Assembly: GCA_025558075.1 (NCBI GenBank)
Contig: JAHLKF010000017.1
Location: 124,001 to 188,000, forward strand
Reading direction: 5' to 3'
Origin: Gaertneriomyces semiglobifer
Lineage: Eukaryota; Chytridiomycota; Chytridiomycetes; Spizellomycetales; Spizellomycetaceae
DNA: 64,000 bases
The notes beneath the pieces were generated by a model. The model did no database searches and was not told the origin of the DNA. It saw only the letters and a list, made by a program, of their open reading frames with translations. The translations under genes and the position numbers were made by a program. Below, piece after piece: positions 31,761-43,222 of the stretch. Position 1 is the stretch's first letter. Each line of letters begins with the position of its first letter.

Positions 31761-33547
31761 ATGGAGGATGTTGGACAAAGGGAAGAGACGGCAGCATTCC
31801 AGGATAGAGATATGCAGCATGTAATAGAAAACCAACCCACCGAGGTTGGTGTAATGGAGCAGAGCGCTTCGACAGATTCTGTGCCGAAGGAGCGCGACGG
31901 GGTATCTGATGCTGTCCAGGACGTGGAAGAGACTCATGTTTTGGGCGATATTGACATCTTATCTGGTGGGAACGATGAAGTCCCCGTCTCAATGCATACC
32001 AATGCGGATACGGTAGGGCATTCGGATCTTGCGTCGTCCACTGGAGCACCGACTGTATCAAGTGGGAGTGTCAAATCGGATGAAGACGATGTACCGTTGG
32101 CTTCATTGCGAAGCAATCAACATGAGCTTCCTCCGAATAGCAGTAAGACTACATGGGACAACGACAGCGAGGATGACGATAACCGGCCTATCTCTTATTT
32201 GTTGCCTCAGGGGAGGAACTACGTTGGACAGATTCGTGGGCAAACGATGGCTTCAACCGAGGATGATGATGACGATCGACCTATTTCACAACTCTTTGGC
32301 GCCAGAATGGTACCACCAGCACCAGCACAGGTTCCACGTGCAGCCGCCACAGACGATGATGAGATACCGTTATCAAGGTTGTCGATGATAGATCCAGCCA
32401 TGAAATTTTCAAATGTACCATCGAGGATGGATGCGGATGATGAGACTCCCTTGGCGTCCATCGCGGGATCGAGATCCGGGGTCGAGGGATACTTCCATTC
32501 CATTCAGCAACCAGTCCGCGAGCACCGCGGAACGTCCTGGGATCAACCCGAGCCATATTACCAGCAAGGTAAGGGCAATGCTCGAAACTTGACAAAGGGG
32601 CTGTCTCCCTTAACAGTCCTTAACTTCCTGCGTTCACAGAGCAGTATTATGCGCGATCAGTTAGTTCCTCCTCTCACTCATCGTACGCCCCAAGCATGAA
32701 TGGCTCCCAGTTCCAATCGTATCCATCGCCCTACTCCTCTGCCAACCCATATAACTACCCTTCGCCGTATTCTCAACAACCATATATGGGTCCCATGCTA
32801 GATTCGCAGTTTGCATCGACGATCGAGCAGATGATTCGTAGAAGAGTGGACCCGCTATTACGACAAATCCACCATTTAGAAACTCAAGTTGCGCATTTAA
32901 ACAGTATTGTTGGGGGCGACAGTAGACATCGACAACGACCGGTGGCACAACTTGGTCCTGGAAAGTTTTTGCAGCAACAACCCAATCCGGCGCAGAAACT
33001 GGCCAGTCGCGTGAGCATGGCATTGGATGCCCAAGCGAGATTGAACCCTCTTGCGGCCAAACCGGCTGTGGTGCTTGGAAAAGGTCTCCTCAGTTCACGT
33101 GGACGGAAAGAAGATTTCGATGCCGGGGCACGTACGGTTTGTCAGAGTTGTGCTGGTAAGCATGTCATTTGGTAAGGCAAAGCGCATTCAGCAAGGCGCT
33201 CATCTTATGCTTTGTAGGGAAAGGCTTCCATCACGACCCATCAACACCGCACCAAGCAGCGCCGATGCAAAAGTGCAAACGGTGTATGGAATGTCATGGT
33301 GAGAAACGTTTTGGGCCAGTTTGACCCTCACATTTTGCGCTAACGCGAAACACTAGACTGTCACGGCTCGGGAATTTTGTATGCGAGAGCTACTGCTTCT
33401 ACTTCCTCAGATCCGAACTCAGATATTAGTGCCAGCAGTGCTAGGACTGGTAATAGCGGCGTTAGCAACTACATGTCGGAATATGGTTATTCTGCTAGAG
33501 GCCCCGTCAGCAGAGTCCAGTTAGCCGAGACGCCTCGCACGTTGTAA
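31761..33547 (+). CDS. Novel protein with acidic DD-x-P-L-x-x-L repeats and a CxxC zinc-like cluster
   Basis: Exons 31761..32568, 32640..33155, 33218..33298 and 33357..33547 give 531 residues. I do not recognise the family. The first half holds five spaced repeats of an acidic run followed by P-[LI]-[SA]-x-[LI]: DEDDVPLASL, EDDDNRPISYLL, EDDDDDRPISQLF, DDDEIPLSRL and ADDETPLASI. A Tyr/Ser/Pro-rich stretch follows (YPSPYSSANPYNYPSPYSQQ), then a short helix with RRRVDPLLRQIHHLETQV. The C-terminal part, built across two splices, carries CQSCAGKGFHHD, then KCKRCMECHDCHGSG: six cysteines in CxxC pairs with Gly, like a DnaJ-type zinc ribbon. It is transcribed divergently from treZ and converges with CYFIP. 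Possibly nuclear, given the acidic motifs and zinc-like cluster, but that is a guess. Confidence 0.75.
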
Positions 33548-33902
33548 TAATATTGTCTTTACTCTGCACCACCCTTGGCTAGGTTATTGTAATTCGGTTC
33601 AAGCCTCGCTGCTCCTCGACATTAGGCTCAATTAAAGGTATGAAATTTCCACATACACACGTATGGCCCAATGATCGGGATGGTATCAGGCGTGCCGTCG
33701 AGGTACAGCGACTGACTCACATTCCAGTGGGAAAATGGGAAACGCATACAAAACCAACGCATCACGGCTAGGAAAACGCCAAGATTGTCGTGTCTGTCGG
33801 AGAATAGTTGTAAAACATTCATTAAATACACTGTCGGTGTCGACCAACCATTCTCCAATAATGCCACATTATCTCTATAGGGTTGCATGAACAGTATCGG
33901 CG
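33548..33902. other. Convergent intergenic region (novel protein / CYFIP)
   Basis: Short 3' flank between two converging genes. A minus-strand open frame at 33628-33888 has no recognisable homology and is not called. Confidence 0.45.
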
Positions 33903-36900
33903 CTATGCTACCGCTTGCATACCAAACAGCGCAGCAAATACTTCCTCATTTACATTCTGATAGAACGCAGCGCTTTCCAGAAACTGTATCACGTCCGCTC
34001 GAAGACCGGCGGCTGTCGCGGTTGTGGCTGCTGCCGCAGCGGACCCGGCAGCCATCCCAGTTAGATCTACCCCAATCGTGCTCTTTTCTGTAACACCAGC
34101 CGCAGTTGTCGTCCCCCCATACTGTCCAAATCCGAATGTGAGATGTGCTGCCTTCCGATCCGCGCGCTGCACTGACAAGATGTGGTTGTTGAAATCAAAC
34201 GCGGTGTAGACATCCGATTGACCCAATAGGTGGATAAATGTGCATCCTGCCCATGACAGACCTTCGCCGAAGAGTTCCCTACAGAGAACGCAATTAGCAA
34301 GAGCAATGGAGGGCGTCAACAATTGTGTACCCAGCATACCTGATGACTTTCCCTTCGCCAACGCTTGGGACACAGAACGTAAACTGCAAAGCGCTCCAAA
34401 TTCTGAAAAAGGCTCGGGGATTCTCAAGGTGACCTTCCGCCTGCCAATCGTCCCCAACTGACTCTAATGTCGCGCGGAGACGATCCAAAAATGGTCCCAA
34501 GAGGGCAGTGGGCGGTTTCGGGGCGTACCATATCTGCGTGTTTTGTACCCATTCTCGGAAAGGCTATTCATTGCAAAAACATCAGTCAGTCGACACGTTT
34601 TAGGCGAAGGGACAGCTCTCTCAACTTACTAACGGATACTCCTCAGTATTGAAGAGAGGATCAAAGTCTCGTAGCTGGGCGTATGCTGTATCTAGAAGGT
34701 CGCGTACATCAGGTGCCGAACTTGTTGAAGATTTGGAAAAGAATTTCGTTGCAACTCACCCGCCTCCGGACTGGTTGTTTCTACCGTCTGAGTTTCCCGT
34801 AGTGTCTCATCCAGCGCCTAATGATGCGCATGATTTTAGTTCGAGTTACAAGACAAAAGCTGGGATATCTCACAGTTCCGTACCAGCACATCTTCAAACG
34901 TCTTGACCGTAATCACCGCATTCCCAACCTCGCGAAAAGCCTGCAGCACCTCGGACTTCAAATCACGATAGGTTATAAGCGGCTTTAAATGGGCCGCGAA
35001 ATACTCGAATGTCCCAGAGGTGCCGTACTCGAACAAGGGCAGCTTCATGGTCTGAGGCGTTCCCTTCGAGATGACATTGATATAAGCCGTCATCGTGTTC
35101 TTCACAATGCCATCAACGTGTTTGGAAAGCTCAGCAATCATAACAGCAACGCCATGTCTGCCGATCCACCGTACCAAAGTCCGAAAATGCGGCGCACCGA
35201 TGAATTCTTTGAATAGCGAATTCTGGGCGCCGAACGCTACTGATAGCGCCTTGGATCCGTAGAGGTACATGAGCGGTGCTTTCGGGAAACTGTGTCTTGT
35301 CGATTCCTGTACGTACGATACCGGGCCCCGCAAAAACCTGTTTGTCACATTGTTGTAGCAGAAGTTCGGAACAAAGTCATTGATGATTTCACGAGCGGTA
35401 TGGGTCACGATTCGGCCGTTGGCGGCACTTAATGAGACTGAATCGTCAATCTCTGCCAGCATGTCATCGAAGGGATCGAGACTGACTCTCTCAGAGAACA
35501 GCTGATGTGTCATTTGGGCTGAGCACAACAGCGTGTCCAAATCGACAATGTAGGTCAGGTCGCTCCCTTCATAGCGACTGATAGCTGTGTCAATGCTTTT
35601 TCGGATGTACTGGTTCATCATTCCGCCGATAAGCTGACCTACGTTCAGCGATCGCCCAAGCAACTGGAGCCAAAGTCAGTCATTGTGCGAGGGAAAAGAA
35701 CCAGCATTAGGCAACTGTTTACCCTGTACTGCTTTTGCGCCAGAATGTCGTCATACGCATCAAGTGGTAGTTCCATGTGAGCAGGATCAGATTCGACTTT
35801 GAGATCTGGTGCTAAAACCATACTGCGGGAGAAGAGTAAGCGCGAGGCATGATGAGAAAATTGCAACGCTGTAGGTACCATGATGCAGCCTTTTTAAAAT
35901 GCTGGAAAACTTTCTGGCTCAATTTGAATATGAGCTGGTCAAAGCAAAGGCTGACCTGCAAGCGAATCCGTCAGTAGAAGAAGCGAACGCGACGAGGAAT
36001 GTACTCCTTACCTCAGCAGTTATCTCGTCGTAAATGAAACGGCTTCTCAATTTGTTCAAAGTACGATTTGCTGCATCGTTGTACAGCTCGAAAGGGTAAA
36101 ATATGTACTGCAACATCTCTAGATCATTGCACTCCAACATGTACTCGGTGAGAATCCAGGGAAGCGACATGCTAATGGGAAACTGCGGGGTTTACAAACG
36201 GCTTGTAAGTCATCTGCAGGACAGAAGAGCAGAAGGACAGATGATGACGAGACGACATACCTGAACCTTCTTGCTGAGCTCAAGGTAAAACTCCTTAAAC
36301 CATAAGTCTGACAAATCGCTTAATTGACGTACAGTTCCTGCGGGTCATGTCTACCATAAATATGATTTGTTTGTCAACCGCGTCAAAATGCTGCATACCT
36401 TCAATGTCGAGCATAGCGAGGTATATATCGCTGCGCTTCAAAAACTCTCCGACCTCATTTACTTGAGAGTCCTTGAAGTCTTTTTCGCGCATAAGACCTG
36501 TGCCCTTCATACCCTTGGCTTTCTCACTGAAACAATAATCGAGGAGAGTACGCACAAAGTGAAGCTGCGTCTGCGATATAGGGTTTAGTCGTGCAGGTGC
36601 ATCGCCTTCGGATAACGTCTGCATCGATTTGCCCTCTTTGCGTGACTTGGACGCAGCATCCTCTTCTGAAGCGCTACCATCGTACGCTACGTCTCTCAAG
36701 TGCTTGATTATTGTGGAGGTAGCCTTTTTCTTTTTACTGAGGTGGGTGAGATAATCACCCAGATTGGACTTTGCAAAATTTTGAGAATCGTAGTATATGT
36801 GATGATGGATTGCAACGACGAACGGGCGCTCTAAGCCCAGTAACGCCGCAGACAGGTTTTTGATCATCGCGATGAACTCAATCAAAGCGCGCTTTTCCTG

Positions 36901-38389
36901 TGTGCTGTAGTTGTAACGCACTGCGAGCTCATAAGATAGCACGTCTGATGGGATATGTTTGGTAATTTGAGGGTTCACCGGATTGGCATACTTCCAAGCG
37001 CTCTGCTCCAGCACCTTAGTTGATAAATTCGCCAGTAACGTGACACCTTGAGCAACCGTATTATAAACGGTCGTACACTCGGCGGGGGTGAGGGCACCGT
37101 TGACCTTCATTAAGAGTCTGAGAGAGTTCATCGTACGCTTCAAATGTGTCATGTACTCGCTGTAATCAGCTCGCGCAGTATCAACGTGATTGATGATGTT
37201 GTAGTAACGGCTAAGAGTTACTCTCTGATTTACGTCATCGGCATCTTCCCATTTGTTCGCAGTAAGATGCGGTGCTTTGCTGTATATGGTCGAGAGGGAT
37301 ACGTACTGATCCGCAAAAAGAGGAACGACGGGGCACGTCCGGAAAATCTTGCCGAACCGTTCGAGCTTGAACTTCTTTCGCTTGTTGATGTCATTGTCAT
37401 CGCCTTCTTTGTCAAGTAAGTAAAGGCCGAATGACATTGCCCTCAAATACTTGTGTTTTGTCTGGGGCAAGAGATGCCGTCCATGCTCCACCTGGTCGGC
37501 ACAAGTCTCTAACATATCCACAATAATCTCCTCATAGGTTGGAGCCAATTTCAATAACGCGTTCTTGAGTTCAGAAGAGTACTGATCTTGATTAGCAAGG
37601 AAGGAGTAAAGCTTATGTTGCATAATGGTCTCATCCTCATTCATCTCTTTTCCTGAACTCTGAACTGCTCTAAGAAGCGTAGTGAAAGATGTCAGCGGTG
37701 TAAACCAAAAGGGAAAATTCTGTACTTAACCCAATCCATACCTTCTAAACATTGAAAAATCATTGTTCATGGATCCTTTGATATTCTTCATAGCATCCAT
37801 GATCACGAACATATCTAACACGGCCGCACACGTAGTAAGCAGGTCGGTGCTGGCAAAGAAGTCCTTTTCGCTCATCTCAGGTATCATATCGGCAAAGACA
37901 TCGACCACCGTACTGATAGCTGAATCGCGAAATGCCATAAACTTTTGCATCTTGGCCACTTCTGGCTGCAACACTTCATAGGTCGCACGGTACATGTCCT
38001 GCTTGTTTATTTGATCGTTTTGCACTTGTGGGATTGCTCTGCTACAACTTCGGTAGGAATATAAGCTTGCAAGCAACTTTTGGCCTTCGCGCAAGAGATT
38101 CTCCTACATAAAAAGTTAGTATGAGGACACTCGAGAATTGCGCGCTCGTGCCAACCATTTTTGCGATGTAACCGGCTTCTCGGACGGCATACTGCACAGT
38201 TTGCGTTACATGCTTGTCAGAGTTTCTCTCCGGTTCATAGACATTAATATCCGCTAGGTCAATGTTCCCCACATTTCCGGTTACTGCTACCGCTGTCGGC
38301 GCTGAAGCAATAAGAGGAGCATCTAAGGCACAGGGAAATGCGTCCAGTTGAAGAAGATAGGAGTTCGGGTCTGTTACCACTTCTGCCAT
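33903..38389 (-). CDS. CYFIP: CYFIP/Sra1/PIR121 subunit of the WAVE regulatory complex
   Basis: Largest WAVE-complex subunit; it binds active Rac and holds SCAR/WAVE inactive until signalled to drive Arp2/3 actin assembly. Minus-strand exons 38389..38156, 38103..37742, 37669..36399, 36337..36261, 36182..36012, 35955..35879, 35822..35723, 35663..34884, 34817..34760, 34691..34630, 34563..34340 and 34278..33903 all keep phase and give 1,263 residues (human CYFIP1 has 1,253). Matching blocks include LYSYRSCSRAIPQVQ, MFRR followed by SFLANQDQY, FGLYLLD, YNYSTQEKRALIEFIAMIK, LSDLWFKEFYLELS, MSLPWILTEYMLE, LYNDAANRTLNKLRSRFIYD, LLGRSLNVGQLI, FCYNNVTNRFLRGP, YLYGSKALSVAFG and GEGLSWAGCTFIHLLGQ. Dikarya lack this gene; chytrids with crawling zoospores keep it. 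The first donor (gttggc) is weak but phase-consistent. Confidence 0.95.
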
Positions 38390-39499
38390 TTTGTACAAGA
38401 CAAATCAAGCCTAGTTCACGAGAAGCGGAAAGACCGTCCAGTAGCCGTCACCACACACACACAGTCATTGTACTGAGGAGTTTGGCGCCCAGGTTGGCGA
38501 GAGGAAGGCGCGTTCTGGATTGCTTACTCAAGCAGGCACCGCGCGTTATTCTCACGACGCATGTTTGGCATATTGATAAGGTACCACCAGAAGGCCACAG
38601 CTGCATGTGTGTGCATGCAGCAACGTCTGCGACATTGGTTTATTCTACTATGATAGTGCGGTCCCGCACAAGGCTCCATGATCCACGGCCCTGTCGAGGA
38701 ATGCTGGCGAAGCTGGTGGTGTTCCAGGTTCGGCGTGTGCAATGCAGCCAGATCCTGTTTTACAAAGGTTTCCAGCCAGATAATTTACATTTGAGGATTT
38801 GAAGGCCTTACAAGTGGTTGTGACCGGTATGACCCCATTCCATCAGAGGAAGCAACGCCAAACCTAGCGTGTGTTCATATGAACATTGAACAAAATGGTA
38901 TAGAAGAGTTTGCCTGATGTGCCGCCAAAGGTCGAATGATGTGCAATGATGTGCAAGTCGAAACCCTGCCAAAGGCCCCAACGGCGGAACAATCCATTAA
39001 CCCGCCTTATTGCGGTGAAAGAGACCATCGATATTTCATCCACGTTTGTCATTGTTCATACCAACGGTTACACCTCGGACGTCCTCAGCTGTAAATAGTA
39101 ACAGTCGATGATTCACGCTCTTTGCCGTTTTCATTCTTGAGGGTGTGCTTCCGGTTTCTGTTCGTGTGGCCCCCCCAGCTGTCCCCTTTGTTCCCTCGAT
39201 TTCCTTCTGTGTCTCCGTTTCTTGCTTGCTGCTGCTGCTCTGTTGCTTCTGTACTCTCGCATTCGCTTACTTCGTACGCGACCACTTGGCAAGACCCCGT
39301 TCCAAACTTGACGTGGTATTTGATCCGCTCCCGTCCTTCACCTCGCATTCCCCACACGCCGATATAGAAGTCATAATACGATATATACTTGCTTGTACAT
39401 ACGACGTGACATTTCGTGGCAGATACCAAGAGAGTCTTTGTAAACGTTTGCTAGGAAGTTATCAAATCCCACCTACAACGAGTGGCGAGGCGTAGTAGA
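38390..39499. other. Divergent intergenic region (CYFIP / HSF)
   Basis: About 1.1 kb carrying both promoters. I see no convincing gene, no long repeat, and no clear TATA box for either flank. Confidence 0.5.
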
Positions 39500-41310
39500 A
39501 TGTCACTTTCACAGCCCCAGTCGACCGTGGCCTCACACCCTCAACTCCAATCTCAACAACAACAGCAACAACAACAATTCGCCAAACCGGGTGCTCCAGC
39601 TTCAATGTTCCATTTTCCGGCCTCTACCAGCAACCTCTCTCCATTTACGCCTCCGACTATTGGTGGATCACCACTCACTTCTCCCCTCAACAACAGCAGT
39701 AGCGGGATGATATCCCCTCTCGAGGATTTCCTCATGTCGCCCAGCAGCGTATCACTGCAGTCGCCACCGTTCATGGTCATGGCGAGCCCCAGTGAAAGCG
39801 TGATGGATGAGAGTCCTAGAACGAAAGCGAACAATGGCACCGTCAGGGAAAACGTGAGTTGGGTGTCCGCTCCTGATTGCAGCGTCGTGATCTCAATGTG
39901 TTCTCTCTTTTCAAAACAGTTTGTACGTAAGTTGCGGAATATGGTTGCCGACCGACAGTATCAACATTTGATAAGCTGGAATTACTCGGGAACGTCGTTT
40001 ATTGTGTGCAATGTCCTACAATTTTCAAGAGAGGTGCTACCTAAACGTAAGTTCATTTTCTTATATGCAACCAACCCATGGGACGTTTGAGTTGACACCG
40101 CAACGCAGACTTCAAGCACAACAATTTTTCCAGTTTCGTCCGTCAACTTAACATGTACGGATTTCACAAAGTCAACAAGTCACCGCGCGGATCACGCACA
40201 CTCGCTGAGAATCAGGTTTGGGAGTTCTCCCATGCAAAGTTCCTCCGTGATCGGCCGCATCTCTGTGATGAAATCAAGCGCAAGTCAGTGGAAACAGAAA
40301 CTTTCCGCAAGGAAGCCAGTGACATATATGCGCAGTTGCAAGTGATTCACGTAAACCAGGCGGATATCATGCAGCAATTACAACAGATGCAGGAACGGTT
40401 TGGGGATATGGCCAAAGAGATGTCGGAGTCAAGAAGACGTCAGATCATCCATGAGAGGATGATGAAGAATATGATGGACTTTATGAAGGAGCAGTTCGTG
40501 GAACGACAGGAAGGAATACTGGGTTCGGCCCAGCAAACTAATTCATCTATGTTGAGCATAGCGCCATCTGGCGGAGTTGGACAGCAACAGAAGCAAGTGG
40601 GGAATGATCAGCGGATGATACCATGTGAACTCGATTATGATTACATGTCGCAAAAGGCAGCGACAGCGACCAACCTGGCAGCAGCCACCGAAAAGGCGTC
40701 GAGCGATGCAGATCACAAAACTTCGACCCTGGGAACGTCTAATACGCAGGCGCAGCAATCAGAAGGTCCTTCGAATGGACAGAACGGACAGCAACCCACA
40801 CAGGGGCAACAAGTGCAGCCGCAGCATGTGCGACCGCATCAAGTACAGCCACAGCAAGTGCAGCAACCGCACCAGGCGCAGCAGTCGCAACAGATACAAC
40901 AACCTCCATCACAACTACAGCAGTTGCAGGTGCAACATGAAGCACAGATGCAGCAGCACGCACGAATCCAACAACAAATACAGCATGTGCAGCAGATGCA
41001 CCAGATGCAGCAAGCACAGGCCCAAGCTCAGCAGATGCAGATGCAGATGCAACTTCACAACCAACAGCAGCCGCAGATGAATGGTCAGACATTCCATCCC
41101 GGGTTGTCACCACTTCAACAGGAAGTCACCCCAGACGCCAACATGGCCTCGAGCAGTACCAAACAGGAAGGAAAGGCCGTGAGATCAGGAGCACATAGTT
41201 CGGCGTTTTACGGATTTACTTCAATAGAAGATGAATTTGATGGACTGCTAGATACGACGGGCGGATTTGGGGAGGGATTTGGAGACCCGCTAGAAGGGTT
41301 ACGGTCGTGA
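39500..41310 (+). CDS. HSF1: Heat-shock transcription factor, glutamine-rich
   Basis: Nuclear activator binding GAA/TTC heat-shock elements as a trimer. Exons 39500..39853, 39920..40046 and 40109..41310 give 560 residues. The DNA-binding domain spans two splices: [42 protein letters not shown], then [20 protein letters not shown] and [17 protein letters not shown] trimerising coiled coil follows (about residues 265-340), with [20 protein letters not shown]. Residues about 395-500 are extremely glutamine-rich, then an acidic C-terminal segment ([20 protein letters not shown]) looks like an activation domain. A Gln run also lies near residue 20. The ATG at 39500 is the first in frame; upstream in-frame codons lack ATG. 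HSF subtype cannot be assigned beyond the fungal HSF class. Confidence 0.93.
40741..41080 (+). repeat. CAG/CAA-rich polyglutamine-coding tract
   Basis: Degenerate CAG/CAA/ATG-rich sequence within the heat-shock factor coding region, giving a Q-rich region with many Met, His and Val interruptions. It is likely to vary in length between strains. Confidence 0.75.
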
Positions 41311-41556
41311 ACGTTGGATATTTAATTAAACAAATACATACTATAAGTTTGTTTTCCACACGCATGCATGGATGGTTTCACGTACTGTAGGATTCGCCGT
41401 TTGTCCTTTCTGCGCTTTGAAATGCGGACATTCCTCATTCACCGGTGCGCGGGTACTTTCGCGGAGCCATGTCCAGTCCAATATCTACAATTTTTCCTTT
41501 ATTCAGCTGAGACAGAGGCGACACCATGACTTCATCTGGCAAAGTTATGGCGCCAA

Positions 41557-41872
41557 TCATGCGTCTCCCAGGAAGCGAAAGGCTGCGCTAGAGGCAGCTT
41601 GTTTATCTTCATATCCAGGCAACCTGCAAAATCATCAATGACGGGCGGCGAGTGGTATTCGATTGAGACAGAACTACATACATTTCGACGGTATGGGAAT
41701 CCGGACATCGCTTAAAGTATCGCTGGAGAGGTGTGCAACGGATGGAATCGGTGACGAGAGCGCAACGGTATTGGATGAGTTTGGATAGGATGCAACCTCG
41801 TTTTACATCCTGTTGGGAGAGTGTTGGGGTGTCATGATCGTCCTGCTGTTGTCGTGATGAGGAGTCTGCCAT
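41557..41872 (-). CDS. Small cysteine-containing protein, possibly Som1-like
   Basis: Minus-strand exons 41872..41682 and 41623..41557 give 85 residues, using a 58-bp intron (gtatgt ... tttgcag); read through without splicing, the frame stops at 41609 instead. The N-terminus is polar (MADSSSRQQQDDHD). The core GCILSKLIQYRCAL, then IRCTPLQRYFKRCPD, has four cysteines around a Q-Y-x-C motif and a basic R-x-F-x-R-C motif. This resembles, from memory, fungal Som1-type mitochondrial inner-membrane-peptidase cofactors (C-x-L-x-x-L-x-Q-Y-x-C ... KRLFRKC), but the match is short. No membrane helix or signal peptide is seen. Treat as a likely real small gene with a tentative name. Confidence 0.5.
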
Positions 41873-43222
41873 TGCGCTTGCTTACAGATCCGATCAAGCG
41901 TCGACCACCAATTTACATTAGCACAATTAAATTCCTGTGAGAGGGTTGCCATTAGATTGAGAAACTTTCACGGCTTTTTGTTAACGTGTTGAGCTGTGAT
42001 TTTTTGGTAACCACGCGTACACTTCTTCTCACACTTCTCATGGATAGCGGACAGTGGAACGCAACAGGTGTTGGTTAGTATGAAAGCTAAGGAAGATAAT
42101 TATTGAAGGGCGGTCTGCGTCTCGGTACAGTTTGCCGAATTCTAAGCTGCAACCGTTCAATTCATTGATTTACTTAATTTTAACAGACTTTCCGAGAAAC
42201 ACCTGTCACCGTGGGGAGAGCCGGGTGATTTCATAAGCAAGCCCTATCACGTGAGCCCAGACTCTGGGTGTGTAACGCCATGCTGTGCACAGTGGGTGGT
42301 CAAACGCCACGAACCCGATAAAATAGTGGCCACCTGTTGCTGCCAGCTGGCGGAATGACATTATCCCCCCCCCCTTTTTTTCACAGCCTCTCAACCAACT
42401 TCCCAATATGGCAATCAATCTTTTTCCCCTCCCGATCCGCAATGTGGCAATTAAAACCCACTTTCCTTCAAGAGAATAGAAAGAACACCCATGTCCCATG
42501 CATCCAATCAAATGCTCCCAAATCAAAATCAAATCCCCCAAATCAAACTCCGCCCCACCCGCGTTTTGGTGCCGAGCCTCTCGTCTCGCACATTGCCCAA
42601 CCTCGCATGTGCCTTGCGTGCAACTTGCCACTGATAATATCACAATTAACGCGCAGATTGCATGGGGCATGGGCCTCTTGATCTTCTTGGCCGGTGGGCC
42701 TCACTTCCACATCCACATCCACAGCAACTACGAAGTAGCAATCCATACCGTACCGGTCACCATACTTACACTGTCTGCGCGTACCGCGGGGGCACCCATC
42801 AATCAACAATTCTAAAACCTCAAAACCCATAATAATCCCGTTTCTGTGTTCGATTGTTTCGCATTGTTTGTTTCCCTTTTCGTTTGGAGGCGAAATCACA
42901 CATCCATCCCCCCCGATGATTCCGATGCCGCCGTATGAAAAGTCCTAAAAACAGTTCTCACTTCCCATTCACTCTATCGTTACATGACATATATACAGAA
43001 ACTATCGGCTTGGAATTCCTCCATCCCGCCTAAAAAAAACCACACTAGCCTTCCTGTAACTATTTAGAGTAACCACACCGGCCCAATTTCTAACCGGCGG
43101 AAGGGAGATCGTCGTCAATCGCAACTACAACAGAACTCTGATAAAATAAGTACTCCTGCACGGCTGGGACGCTGTCTTCCTATCCGGCTGCGAGCAACGA
43201 CAGTTACCCCTACCAATTAAGA
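41873..43222. other. Long upstream region of the seven-helix receptor gene
   Basis: Contains a TCACGTGA E-box at 42247-42254, a C-run followed by a T-run near 42365-42380, and A-rich, C-rich stretches near 42500-42550. Long open frames on both strands here (for example 42206-42670) have no family resemblance and overlap each other. Confidence 0.5.

Noticed and set aside
33628..33888. 86-codon minus-strand frame after the CYFIP stop
   Set aside because: CYFIP already ends at its conserved C-terminus; this frame has no recognisable homology and no splice link was found. It could be a small gene but cannot be supported.
42206..42681. Overlapping open frames on both strands upstream of the receptor
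   Set aside because: They mirror each other across strands, have odd composition and no motif; most likely chance openness in GC-rich promoter DNA.
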